Below, in pieces: positions 6,694 to 13,618 of a stretch of 22,842 nucleotides of DNA. Positions within the stretch are counted from its first letter, which is position 1. Each line of letters opens with the position of its first letter. Origin of the DNA: an uncultured Eubacteriales bacterium (GTDB lineage: Bacteria; Bacillota; Clostridia; Oscillospirales; Oscillospiraceae); the NCBI GenBank assembly GCA_900549885.1, contig URQA01000028.1, forward strand, positions 1 to 22,842, in the 5' to 3' direction. Both the position numbers and the translations under genes were made by a program. The notes beneath the pieces were generated by a model. That model was not told where the DNA came from. It was given only the letters and a program-made list of their open reading frames with translations, and ran no database searches.

Positions 6694-8689
6694 CGGACTC
6701 TACCCCAAGCTGGCCTGGCAGAACATCCGCCAAAACCGCCGGTTTTTTGTGCCTTACCTGTTGGCCCTCATCGGCTTGTCCGCCGCCTTTTACGTCATGT
6801 CCGCCCTGGTGTTGGACCCAGGGGTGGACTCCATGCGGGGCGCGGAATATGTGAAAGTCATGATGGGCATGGGCATGTTCATCGCGGGCATCTTTTCCGC
6901 GGTGCTGCTGCTGTATATCAACAGCTTTCTCATGAAGCAGCGGAAAAAGGAGCTGGGCCTTTACAACATTCTGGGCATGGGCAAGGGAAACATCGCCTGG
7001 CTCCAGTGCTGGGAGAGCCTTTATACCGCCCTGATCGGCATTGTAGGCGGCGTAGTGTGCGGCGTGGTGCTCCACGCCCTGGCTACTCTGGCCTTGGGGC
7101 GGCTGCTGCGATTTGCTACTCCATTCACGGCGGGGCTGTCCCTGCCCGCCGTGATTCTCACCGCCGTGGTATTCGGCGCGTTGCTGGTGTTGGCCCTGGT
7201 CATCAACCTGGGCCGGGTACGGCTTGCCAACCCTATCGAGTTGCTCCGCGGCGGCCAGGTAGGGGAGCGGGAACCCAAGACCCGCTGGCTTACGACAGTC
7301 ATCGGGGTGGCCGCTCTGGGAGCGGGATACGCCATCGCCCTAACCACGGTGGATCCCTATTCTGCGATCGCCTTTTATTTCCTGGCCGTACTGCTGGTCA
7401 TCATCGGCACCTACTGCCTGTTCACCGCCGGCTCCATCGCCCTGCTCAAGCTGCTGCGGAAAAACAAGCGCTACTATTATCAGACCGGACATTTCATCGG
7501 CGTGTCCGGTATGCTCTACCGGATGAAGCGCAACGCCGTGGGGCTGGCCAACATCTGCATTCTATCTACCATGGTGATGGTGATGATTTCGGGTACCCTT
7601 TCCCTGTACCTGGGTACCGGTGAGATTATCAATGCCCAATACCCCGCCGATTTTCAGATCGAAGTGCGCTATGGAGAGAACCAGGAGGAGTCCTTCGACC
7701 CCCAGGCCGCGGTGTCCCTGGCGGAAGGCTTTGCCAAGAATCAGGGCCTGGCAGTGGAGGACCTGCGGACAGTGGAATATGTCAGTATGAACGTCAGCCG
7801 GGACGAGTACGGCGGCTTCCTGCTGGCCACCAGCAGCGACCGATCCCTCAACCGCATGGCCTATCTTATTACCGCGGCGGACTACGCCGCCCTGTCCGGC
7901 CAGACGGCCCCGGAGCTGGCGCCGGGCCAGGCTATGGTCTGCGGCAGGGAGATCCAGCCGGGCTGCCTGACCTTCCACACTGTGGAGGGAGAGGAAAAGT
8001 CCCTGGAGGTGGCGGGGCAGCTACCGGAGCTCACTTACTTCTCCGTGACCAATGATACCTTCGCCCCGGTGTGCCTGGTGGTGGCCGATGGCCAGGAGCT
8101 GTCCTCCTGGTACCGCTTTCAGCAGCCTACCGCGGACCGGGACTACCGCTTTCTGATCTTCATGGATCTGGACTGCACCCAAGAGCAGGCCTTGGGCCTG
8201 CAGGCTGCCTGGTGGGACTATACAGGTGACAGCATGGATGTGGGCGGATTCAACATGTTAAGCGTGGACACCCGGGTGGACATGGAGGTGGATGGCTACG
8301 CCATGGCGGGGGGCTTTTTGTTCCTGGGTATTCTGCTGGGTATCATCTTCCTTCTGGCTACCGCCCTCATCATCTACTACAAGCAGGTGTCCGAGGGCTA
8401 TGAGGACCAGGGCCGGTTCGAGATTATGCGCAAGGTGGGCCTAGAGGAGCGGCAGGTGCGTTCCTCCATCCGCAGCCAGGTGCTCACTGTGTTTTTCCTG
8501 CCCATCCTGGCCGCGGCCATCCATATCCTGTTCGACTTCAACATGGTGGTGCAGTTGCTCAGCCTGTTCGCCATCCGGGGCGTGACGGTGGCGGCGCTGT
8601 GCACCGCAGGGACGGTACTGGTGTTCTGCCTGGTGTATGGGGCGGTGTACCTGCTCACCGCCCGGACCTATTACAAGATCGTGAAGTAA
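6686..8689 (+). CDS. bceB: BceB-type FtsX-like ABC permease (667 aa)
   Basis: Starts at GTG 6686, six bases after GGAGGTGA; an in-frame GTG at 6677 lies inside that ribosome site. A first membrane span near 19-41 is followed by an FtsX domain (about 55-180) and several more spans. A large extracellular domain (about 312-535) separates the first membrane block from the last three spans (one begins GGFLFLGILLGIIFLLATAL near 541). This ten-span plan with an approximately 200-residue extracellular loop and total length near 650 is diagnostic of BceB, the sensor/transport subunit for bacitracin-, nisin- or mersacidin-like peptides. Usual partner genes (BceS-type kinase, BceR-type regulator) are absent here, so control must come from elsewhere. 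Confidence 0.88.
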   Translation: MRNGLYPKLAWQNIRQNRRFFVPYLLALIGLSAAFYVMSALVLDPGVDSMRGAEYVKVMMGMGMFIAGIFSAVLLLYINSFLMKQRKKELGLYNILGMGKGNIAWLQCWESLYTALIGIVGGVVCGVVLHALATLALGRLLRFATPFTAGLSLPAVILTAVVFGALLVLALVINLGRVRLANPIELLRGGQVGEREPKTRWLTTVIGVAALGAGYAIALTTVDPYSAIAFYFLAVLLVIIGTYCLFTAGSIALLKLLRKNKRYYYQTGHFIGVSGMLYRMKRNAVGLANICILSTMVMVMISGTLSLYLGTGEIINAQYPADFQIEVRYGENQEESFDPQAAVSLAEGFAKNQGLAVEDLRTVEYVSMNVSRDEYGGFLLATSSDRSLNRMAYLITAADYAALSGQTAPELAPGQAMVCGREIQPGCLTFHTVEGEEKSLEVAGQLPELTYFSVTNDTFAPVCLVVADGQELSSWYRFQQPTADRDYRFLIFMDLDCTQEQALGLQAAWWDYTGDSMDVGGFNMLSVDTRVDMEVDGYAMAGGFLFLGILLGIIFLLATALIIYYKQVSEGYEDQGRFEIMRKVGLEERQVRSSIRSQVLTVFFLPILAAAIHILFDFNMVVQLLSLFAIRGVTVAALCTAGTVLVFCLVYGAVYLLTARTYYKIVK

Positions 8690-8717
8690 CTAACTTGCAC
8701 AGGAAAGGAGCGGTCCT

Positions 8718-8801
8718 ATGAGACGGATAATTCTTCCCCTGCTGTTGGCGGCGGGGATGCTGGCGGGCCTGGCGGCGCTGCTGGTCCGCCGCGGGCGCTG
8801 A
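8718..8801 (+). CDS. 27-codon single-span membrane peptide downstream of bceB
   Basis: A short reading frame beginning MRRIILPLLL and ending LLVRRGR. It has two Arg at the N-terminus, about 20 hydrophobic residues rich in Leu/Ala/Gly, then an Arg-Arg-Gly-Arg tail. A very good ribosome site (AGGAAAGGAG, 7-bp spacing to ATG) precedes it, 28 bp after the bceB stop and 19 bp before the operon terminator. The position inside the transcript and the ribosome site make translation likely. The composition predicts a single transmembrane helix, possibly an accessory subunit of BceAB. It is too short for family assignment. Confidence 0.62.
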   Translation: MRRIILPLLLAAGMLAGLAALLVRRGR

Positions 8802-8820
8802 ATCACGCGGAAAGTTTGAC

Positions 8821-8866
8821 CGGTCAAGGCCCGGGGAGGGCAGTCTCCCCGGGCCTTGACCGTTTT
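8821..8866 (+). terminator. Intrinsic terminator of the bceAB operon
   Basis: An 18-bp perfect stem (8821-8838 with 8845-8862) with a 6-nt loop is followed by TTTT. It is very strong. Confidence 0.93.
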
Positions 8867-8888
8867 CACAGGATGTTCACATTTCCGC

Positions 8889-8917
8889 TTGACAGAAAAG
8901 ACAGCAACCTTTACAAT
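8889..8917 (+). promoter_or_regulatory. Near-consensus promoter upstream of the rny leader RNA
   Basis: TTGACA (8889-8894) is a perfect -35 box and TACAAT (8912-8917) a near-perfect -10, with a 17-bp spacer. This is the strongest promoter in the window by eye. Predicted transcription start is about 8924, more than 200 nt before the rny start codon. Confidence 0.85.
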
Positions 8918-8923
8918 AGGAGG

Positions 8924-9110
8924 TGGATAATTTTGAAAGACCGGGCGGTTTTCTGCCTGTTTGAGGAATAGAGACACCCCATGGCAGGGGTTCATATATA
9001 CGGAAGCGGAGTAAAACGATATATGACGCTATGACACTCAAATACCGCGCCACAGGCGGGCGGTTTTTCAGTTATCGCGGTGTGCCCTTGGGCGCATCGC
9101 GTCTTATTTT
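8924..9110 (+). ncRNA. Candidate structured RNA / attenuating leader of rny
   Basis: From the predicted start, the 5' part pairs with the 3' part. GATAA (8926-8930) pairs with TTATC (9072-9076). TGAAAGACCG (8934-8943) pairs with 9061-9070 over 10 bp with one G-U. GCCTGT (8955-8960) pairs with ACAGGC (9052-9057). TTGAG (8961-8965) pairs with CTCAA (9037-9041), and ATAG (8968-8971) with CTAT (9029-9032). Two hairpins branch at the apex: ACCCC/GGGGT (8976-8991), and CATATAT/ATATATG (8993-8999 with 9019-9025) extended by CG/CG past a bulged A. GCGGT (8945-8949) can also pair with ACCGC (9044-9048), as a pseudoknot or alternative fold. An intrinsic terminator follows. No Rfam class is recognised; a divergent 6S-like RNA or a riboswitch are the main alternatives. 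Confidence 0.6.
9076..9110 (+). terminator. Intrinsic terminator/attenuator between leader RNA and rny
   Basis: An 11-bp stem with two wobble pairs (9076-9086 with 9091-9101) and a CTTG loop is followed by TCTTATTTT. Only about 30 nt separate it from the rny ribosome site, with no recognisable promoter in between. Transcription of rny therefore probably depends on read-through or controlled antitermination here. Confidence 0.75.
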
Positions 9111-9155
9111 GGAATTTTGAGAGAAAAACCACAAACTTAGGAGGTGTGGAACCCA

Positions 9156-10712
9156 GTGTTGCCCATTTATGCAGCAATTCTCATTGCGGTGGCGGCAGGC
9201 GTGGTCTGTCTGGTCATAGGCATTGTTGCCGGCTATCAACGGCGGAAAGCCTTCGCCGAGCGGGAGATCGGCTCGGCGGAGGAAGAGGCGCGGCGTATCA
9301 TCAACGACGCCATCAAGAGTGCCGAAAACAAGAAGCGGGAGGCTACCGTAGAAGCCAAGGAGGAGATTCTCAAAGAGCGCACGGAGTTTGACAAAGAGGT
9401 CAAGGACCGCCGCAGTGAGCTTCAGCGCCAGGAGAACCGCCTGAACCAAAAAGAGGAAAACCTGGACCGTAAGACAGAAAACCTGGAGAAAAAAGAGGAA
9501 CTGGTGGCCGCCAAGCTCACTGAGTTGGACGCGGAGAAGGAAGAGCTGGACGCCATGAAGCGCAGCCAGCTGGAGGTGTTGGAGCGCATCTCCGGCCTGA
9601 CCACTGATGAGGCCAAGCGCTACCTGATCGACCAGCTGGCCGACGCCGTCACCCACGAGCAGGCGGTGAAGCTCAAAGAAATTCAGGCCGACTTTAAGGA
9701 CAAGGCGGATACCTATGCCCGGGAGCAGATCGCTCTGGCGATTCAGCGGTGCGCCGCCGATCATGTGGCGGAGGCCACCGTATCCGTAGTGCCCCTGCCC
9801 AACGACGAGATGAAGGGCCGCATCATCGGCCGGGAGGGCCGGAATATCCGGACCTTGGAGACTATGACCGGCGTGGATCTCATCATCGACGACACCCCCG
9901 AGGCCATCACCGTGTCCTGCTTTGACCCGGTGCGCCGGGAGATCGCCCGGCTGGCCCTGGAAAAGCTCATCCTGGACGGCCGCATCCACCCCACCCGCAT
10001 CGAGGAGATGGTGGAAAAGGCCAAGCGGGAGGTGGACGCCACTATCAAGGCCGAGGGTGAGCGTGCCGTGTTTGAAACCAACGTCCACGGTCTTAACCCG
10101 GAGCTGGTCAAGCTGCTGGGCCGCCAGCACTACCGTACCAGCTACGGCCAGAACGTGCTCAATCACTCTATCGAGGTGTCCCACCTGGCGGGCCTGCTGG
10201 CCGCCGAGATCGGCGCCAACGTGGCCGAGGCCAAGCGGGCCGGACTGCTCCACGACCTGGGCAAGTCCATTGACCATGAGGTGGAAGGCTCCCACGTGCA
10301 GATCGGCGTGGAGCTGGCCCGAAAGTATAAGGAGAGCGAGGCGGTGGTCCACGCCATCGAGGCCCACCACGGCGACGTGGAGGCCAGGACCATCGTGGCC
10401 TGCCTGGTCCAGGCGGCGGACGCTATCTCTGCGGCCCGTCCCGGCGCCCGGAAAGAAAATGTAGAGTACTACATCAAGCGGCTGGAAAAGCTGGAGGAAC
10501 TCACCTCATCCTTCCCCGGCGTGGATAAGGCCTACGCCATCCAGGCCGGCCGGGAGGTCCGCATCATGGTCAAGCCTGAGGAGGTCAGCGAGGACCGTAT
10601 GGTGCTGCTGGCCCGGGAGATCGCCAAGAAGATCGAGGACGAGCTGGAATACCCCGGACAGATCAAGGTCAATCTGGTCCGGGAAACCAAGGCCATCGAG
10701 TACGCCAAGTAA
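9156..10712 (+). CDS. rny: Ribonuclease Y (518 aa)
   Basis: Membrane-anchored endoribonuclease that starts mRNA decay in Firmicutes. An N-terminal span (about 3-25, IYAAILIAVAAGVVCLVIGI) is followed by a long charged coiled coil (about 28-185). A KH RNA-binding domain follows (GREGRNIRTLE near 224). An HD-type metal-dependent phosphohydrolase domain has HDLGK near 366 and further His residues (EAHHGD). The C-terminal conserved region ends VRETKAIEYAK. Length equals that of characterised RNase Y. GTG at 9156 is preferred, following TAGGAGGTG at 9138-9146; an in-frame GTG at 9144 is inside the ribosome site. It is a single cistron with an unusually long structured leader and a terminator right after the stop. 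Confidence 0.96.
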   Translation: MLPIYAAILIAVAAGVVCLVIGIVAGYQRRKAFAEREIGSAEEEARRIINDAIKSAENKKREATVEAKEEILKERTEFDKEVKDRRSELQRQENRLNQKEENLDRKTENLEKKEELVAAKLTELDAEKEELDAMKRSQLEVLERISGLTTDEAKRYLIDQLADAVTHEQAVKLKEIQADFKDKADTYAREQIALAIQRCAADHVAEATVSVVPLPNDEMKGRIIGREGRNIRTLETMTGVDLIIDDTPEAITVSCFDPVRREIARLALEKLILDGRIHPTRIEEMVEKAKREVDATIKAEGERAVFETNVHGLNPELVKLLGRQHYRTSYGQNVLNHSIEVSHLAGLLAAEIGANVAEAKRAGLLHDLGKSIDHEVEGSHVQIGVELARKYKESEAVVHAIEAHHGDVEARTIVACLVQAADAISAARPGARKENVEYYIKRLEKLEELTSSFPGVDKAYAIQAGREVRIMVKPEEVSEDRMVLLAREIAKKIEDELEYPGQIKVNLVRETKAIEYAK

Positions 10713-10723
10713 ACAGAGCAAAA

Positions 10724-10755
10724 GGCCCTCCCTGCCGGTCAGGGAGGGCTTCAGC
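10724..10755 (+). terminator. Terminator hairpin after rny (first copy of the 27-bp palindrome)
   Basis: A 10-11 bp stem around the sequence GCCCTCCCTG / CAGGGAGGGC starts 12 bp after the rny stop. The T-tract is weak (TTCAGCTTG). The same 27 bp recur at 10976-11002. Confidence 0.7.
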
Positions 10756-10943
10756 TTGTCAAAAAAGCCTCGCAGAGTTCGCGCCGTCAGGTGCGAAGAA
10801 ATTGTGATCCGTTTTCGGCCGCGACATGTGCGTGGACGAAAACACTTCTCGGCCCGCAAACGTGCGAACTGTTCACGTTCAGTGGACAGTTCGTGCGCTG
10901 CCGCGGGCCGCTTTCGCCGGGGATGGCGCTTTGTCCCCGGCGA

Positions 10944-10975
10944 GAGACTGTCGAAAATACTTTTTCGACAGTCTC
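10944..10975. repeat. 14-bp perfect inverted repeat
   Basis: GAGACTGTCGAAAA (10944-10957) is the exact reverse complement of 10962-10975, with a TACT loop. The A/T-rich tip lets either strand form a stem ending in A/T pairs. It abuts the second copy of the 27-bp palindrome. Confidence 0.85.
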
Positions 10976-10991
10976 AGGCCCTCCCTGCCGG

Positions 10992-11372
10992 TCAGGGAGG
11001 GCCTTGCGTTTGTCGGGGTGCTAGCGAGGATTCCGGGAAGAGGCCATAACACTGCCAGCCCCGGTCGTGCTCCACCAGGATGCTGCTGCTGTCAAGCCGA
11101 TAGACCTGGTGCCCGTCCAGATCGCCGTTGGCTTGGAGGTTTTCCGTTGGCATTTGGTTCGGCGGAACACAGTTGGATAACTCGCCCAGGTATTCCGCAC
11201 CCTCAGGCAGTTTCTCATAGACCGCGTTCGCCAGGCGATAGTTTTCCCCATTTATGAGGACAGTGGGAGGCATGTCATAGACATCCTGGGTGCAGCCAGC
11301 CAGGAGCAGGAGGAACAGGGGGAGGACGCATAGCATGTGCCACTGGCGAAACCGCAAAAAAGTCTGTGCCAT
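10992..11372 (-). CDS. Small putative lipoprotein (126 aa), function unknown
   Basis: Begins at ATG 11372 after TAAGGAGG (8-bp spacing). The signal peptide has positive residues, then MLCVLPLFLLLLAGC with a lipobox Leu-Ala-Gly-Cys (Cys near residue 27), so the mature protein is probably lipid-anchored outside the membrane. The mature part of about 100 residues has strand-like segments (TVLINGENYRLANAVYEKLP, DGHQVYRLDSSSILVEHDRG) and no recognised catalytic motif. The stop codon lies inside the 27-bp palindromic repeat, so the C-terminal residues are encoded by repeat sequence. This suggests the repeat end has become, or replaced, the gene's terminus. It is divergent from the DUF2156 gene. Confidence 0.75.
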   Translation of the reverse strand: MAQTFLRFRQWHMLCVLPLFLLLLAGCTQDVYDMPPTVLINGENYRLANAVYEKLPEGAEYLGELSNCVPPNQMPTENLQANGDLDGHQVYRLDSSSILVEHDRGWQCYGLFPESSLAPRQTQGPP

Positions 11373-11444
11373 AGTAAGATCCTCCTTATATCATAAACGG
11401 AGAAAGGGGACAACGAAATGAAGGCATAAAACAACGGTTTTCTG

Positions 11445-11473
11445 TTGTCATTCCCCTAGAAATATGCTATGAT
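11445..11473 (+). promoter_or_regulatory. Promoter of the DUF2156 gene
   Basis: TTGTCA (11445-11450) and TATGAT (11468-11473) are separated by 17 bp, 56 bp before the start codon. Confidence 0.75.
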
Positions 11474-11529
11474 ATGAAAAACTGCCTCTCCAGACGGGCA
11501 GGCATAACGATATAAAAGAGGAAAGTTTT

Positions 11530-12435
11530 ATGGATATTTTCAAACGCCCGGAGTTGTCTGACCGTCAGTGGGTCAATGACCTGCTCAGCCGGGAGGGCAG
11601 CCGGGCCTGCGAGCACAATTTTGCCAGCATCTACCTGTGGGCCACCGCCTACCCCCAGAAGATCGCCCGGGTGGGGGATCGGCTGCTGGTGGAGATGTTG
11701 GGCGGTCCCGGCCTGAGCCATTTGTTCCCCATGGGCTCCGGTCCCCTGGCCCCGGCCCTGGACACGGCCAAGGCGGATGCCGCCGACCACGGCGCGCCGC
11801 TGACCCTCATCTGCCTGACGGCGGAGCAGAAGACACAGCTGGAGGAGGAGTTTCATGGCCGGTTCACCTTCCAGGAGGACCGGGACGGATTTGACTACCT
11901 CTACACGGTGGACAAGCTGGCCGACCTGGCGGGAAAGAAGCTCCACGCCAAGCGCAACCACATCCACCGCTTTGACGAGCAGTTCCCCGACTGGCTGTTC
12001 GAGCCCATCGGCCCGGACAACCTGGCCGAGTGCGTGGAGATGGAGGCCAAGTGGTACGCCGAGCAGGTGGAGGCCGGCCGGGCGGACGCTAACCTGGGCC
12101 ATGAGCGGGATGCGGTGAACACCGCCCTGTCCCACATGGAGGAACTGGGCATCTCCGGCGGACTGATCCGGGCGGGGGGCCAGGTGGTGGCTTTTTCCTT
12201 GGGAAGTCTAACCACCGCTGATTGCTATAACGTTCATTTTGAAAAGGCCTATGGGGAGATTCAGGGGGCCTATGCGGTCATCAACCGGGAGATGGCCCGG
12301 TGGGTGCGGTCCACCTTTCCCCAGGTAGCATACCTCAATCGGGAGGACGACATGGGCCTGGAGGGCTTGCGGAAGGCCAAGCTGTCCTACTATCCAGATA
12401 TTCTGTTGAAGAAGTACAGCGCCCGGGAGGTATGA
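11530..12435 (+). CDS. DUF2156 / phosphatidylglycerol lysyltransferase C-terminal-like protein (301 aa)
   Basis: A soluble cytoplasmic protein of the double-GNAT-fold DUF2156 family, related to the catalytic domain of MprF but without the membrane flippase domain. The family's central segment is clear: YLYTVDKLADLAGKKLHAKR then NHIHRF (about residues 120-150). A C-terminal stretch GAYAVINREMARWV and YLNREDDMGLEGLRKAKLSY (about 240-290) completes it. GAGGAAAG precedes the ATG. The substrate of stand-alone DUF2156 proteins in Clostridia is not established; aminoacyl transfer from tRNA to a lipid or small molecule is the family-based guess. It is monocistronic, with its own promoter and terminator. 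Confidence 0.85.
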   Translation: MDIFKRPELSDRQWVNDLLSREGSRACEHNFASIYLWATAYPQKIARVGDRLLVEMLGGPGLSHLFPMGSGPLAPALDTAKADAADHGAPLTLICLTAEQKTQLEEEFHGRFTFQEDRDGFDYLYTVDKLADLAGKKLHAKRNHIHRFDEQFPDWLFEPIGPDNLAECVEMEAKWYAEQVEAGRADANLGHERDAVNTALSHMEELGISGGLIRAGGQVVAFSLGSLTTADCYNVHFEKAYGEIQGAYAVINREMARWVRSTFPQVAYLNREDDMGLEGLRKAKLSYYPDILLKKYSAREV

Positions 12436-12442
12436 GCAGGAG

Positions 12443-12472
12443 AAAAGAGCGGCCGCGCCGCTCTTTTCTTTT
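12443..12472 (+). terminator. Intrinsic terminator after the DUF2156 gene
   Basis: An 11-bp perfect stem (AAAAGAGCGGC 12443-12453 with 12457-12467), a 3-nt loop, then CTTTT. The A-run on the 5' side makes it usable in both directions. Confidence 0.9.
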
Positions 12473-12535
12473 ACAGGTATGCCTTATGCAGAAATAGATA
12501 TAAATATTTGGAACATACAGACAAGAGGATGGATA

Positions 12536-12564
12536 TTTACAGGCTGTAATTTGTGTGATATGAT
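12536..12564 (+). promoter_or_regulatory. Promoter of the GNAT gene
   Basis: TTTACA (12536-12541) and TATGAT (12559-12564) are separated by 17 bp, 22 bp before the start chosen at 12587. The position supports that start over an in-frame ATG at 12479. Confidence 0.7.
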
Positions 12565-12586
12565 AAAACAAAAGGGGCGACATGGT

Positions 12587-13447
12587 ATGGTGGAACTGCG
12601 AAAAGCTAGGGCGGGAGAAGAGAAGGCGATAGCCGCCCTGTGGGGCCGGGTGTTCGGTGACGACGGGGCGTTTTTGGCGGAGTTCTACCGCCTGTGCGTC
12701 CCTTATGACCAGATGTTGGTGCTGGCAGAGGATAGCGTGGTGCGCTCCATCCTGTGTGCACCGGAGATGACCATGCGTCTTCCCAACGAAAAGGCTTTGA
12801 AATGCGGTTATATGTATGCCTTGGCCACTGACCCGGAGGCCAGAAACCAGGGCTTTGGCCGGGAGATGATGCGATATGGCGAGGCGCACCTGAAGAACGA
12901 GGGGGCGGACTGCGCCATCCTGGTGCCGGCAGAACCATCCCTATTTCGGTTTTTTGACAGCTTAGATTATGTGCCTGCCTTTTCTCATCTCCGGCGAGAG
13001 GTCCCTGGGGATCAGGTGGTCCCGGAGAGAGGGGCGGATCCCGCGACTCCGGGGGAGTATAACAGCCTTCGTCGGCACTGGCTGAAGGGACGGTGTTATG
13101 CTGACTATGGGGACGATTTGGTGGAGTTCCAGCGGTATCTATCCCAGGGAACTGGCGGCGACCTCTACCGGCTAGACCTGCCCGGCGGAGCGGGCTGTGC
13201 CGCGGTGGAACTGGACGGGGAAACCGCTATGGTGAAAGAGCTGCTGTGCGCTCCAGTGGATCTGGACCGCGCCCTGGCCCAGGTAGCGGCCCGGCACCCT
13301 GCGGGGCGCTATATTCTGCGGTTGCCTGCCTGGGACAAGGGATTCGGCGGGCAGGTGCTGTGGGGGGCGGTCCGCTGGCTCTACGACCGGCCGTCGCCTT
13401 GGTGGCCCGCAGGGCAGGATGCCTATCTCGGGCTGGCTTTTGACTGA
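12587..13447 (+). CDS. GNAT-family N-acetyltransferase (286 aa)
   Basis: Start MVELRKARAGEEKAIAALWG at 12587 follows an AAAGGGG ribosome site and a promoter. A longer in-frame extension back to 12479 would lie upstream of that promoter and reads as non-coding. The N-terminal GNAT domain (about 1-150) shows the acetyl-CoA loop ATDPEARNQGFGREMM (Q/R-x-x-G-x-G type) and the late motif LFRFFDSLDYVPA. The C-terminal half (about 150-286) resembles the second domain of Eis-like or two-domain GNATs but is not clearly recognised. Acceptor unknown. No terminator is evident before the sugar-transporter promoters. Together with the DUF2156 gene it makes two neighbouring acyltransferase-fold genes, on separate transcripts. 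Confidence 0.85.
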   Translation: MVELRKARAGEEKAIAALWGRVFGDDGAFLAEFYRLCVPYDQMLVLAEDSVVRSILCAPEMTMRLPNEKALKCGYMYALATDPEARNQGFGREMMRYGEAHLKNEGADCAILVPAEPSLFRFFDSLDYVPAFSHLRREVPGDQVVPERGADPATPGEYNSLRRHWLKGRCYADYGDDLVEFQRYLSQGTGGDLYRLDLPGGAGCAAVELDGETAMVKELLCAPVDLDRALAQVAARHPAGRYILRLPAWDKGFGGQVLWGAVRWLYDRPSPWWPAGQDAYLGLAFD

Positions 13448-13497
13448 ACAGGCAGAAAGAGCACGTAAAAACCAGGGCCCAAATTTGTAAGAAACTA

Positions 13498-13526
13498 TTG
13501 CAAAACCAACAATGACAGAGTATAAT
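13498..13526 (+). promoter_or_regulatory. Upstream tandem promoter (P1) of the sugar ABC operon
   Basis: TTGCAA (13498-13503) and a perfect TATAAT (13521-13526), 17-bp spacer. The spacer begins AACCAACAA and ends GAG, almost the same as P2. Confidence 0.8.
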
Positions 13527-13561
13527 ACGTTTTGCGTTTAGAACCAGAGAAAGGATATTAG

Positions 13562-13618
13562 CCAGCTAATAATGTTGCAAAATCAACAAAAAGGGAGTAT
13601 AATGCCTTTATTAGCTGG
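13562..13618 (+). repeat. Inverted repeat flanking promoter P2, candidate operator or hairpin
   Basis: CCAGCTAATAA (13562-13572) and its perfect complement TTATTAGCTGG (13608-13618) bracket the whole P2 promoter, with arm centres 46 bp apart. In transcripts from P1 the arms could form a hairpin; in DNA they could be two half-sites for a looping repressor. Confidence 0.55.
13575..13603 (+). promoter_or_regulatory. Downstream tandem promoter (P2) of the sugar ABC operon
   Basis: TTGCAA (13575-13580) and a perfect TATAAT (13598-13603), 17-bp spacer, starting AATCAACAA and ending GGGAG. It lies exactly 77 bp downstream of P1 and looks like a duplicate of it. Confidence 0.85.

Larger units (their letters stand above)
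10723..11002. repeat. Hairpin array bounded by two identical 27-bp palindromic repeats
   Basis: Exact 27-bp copies lie at 10723-10749 and 10976-11002. Between them are at least five stems: 10778-10785 with 10790-10797; GTTTTCG/CGAAAAC (10811-10817 with 10837-10843); an 8-bp GC helix (10850-10857 with 10903-10910) enclosing a 15-bp hairpin (10862-10896); a 10-bp stem TCGCCGGGGA (10914-10923 with 10934-10943); and a 14-bp perfect inverted repeat (10944-10957 with 10962-10975). Nothing in it looks coding and no promoter is visible. It could be an intergenic repeat family of the REP/MITE kind, or a processed 3' end of the rny transcript. Confidence 0.7.

Noticed and set aside
8934..8972. Twelve-codon leader peptide starting with TTG after AGGAGG upstream of rny
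   Set aside because: The AGGAGG lies at or before the predicted transcription start, so it would not be in the RNA; the same bases are used in the long closing helix.
9037..9070. T-box-like ACCGCG followed by a T-run ahead of rny
   Set aside because: The conserved GGGUGG part of the T-box and the specifier stem are missing, and rny is not a T-box-regulated type of gene.
10756..11257. Overlapping plus-strand open frames of 77-143 codons after rny
   Set aside because: They run through the hairpin array and antisense to the lipoprotein gene, with no ribosome sites or recognisable protein features.
12479..12586. N-terminal extension of the GNAT protein
   Set aside because: The extension lies over the promoter and lacks a ribosome site; the shorter start has both and matches the family N-terminus.
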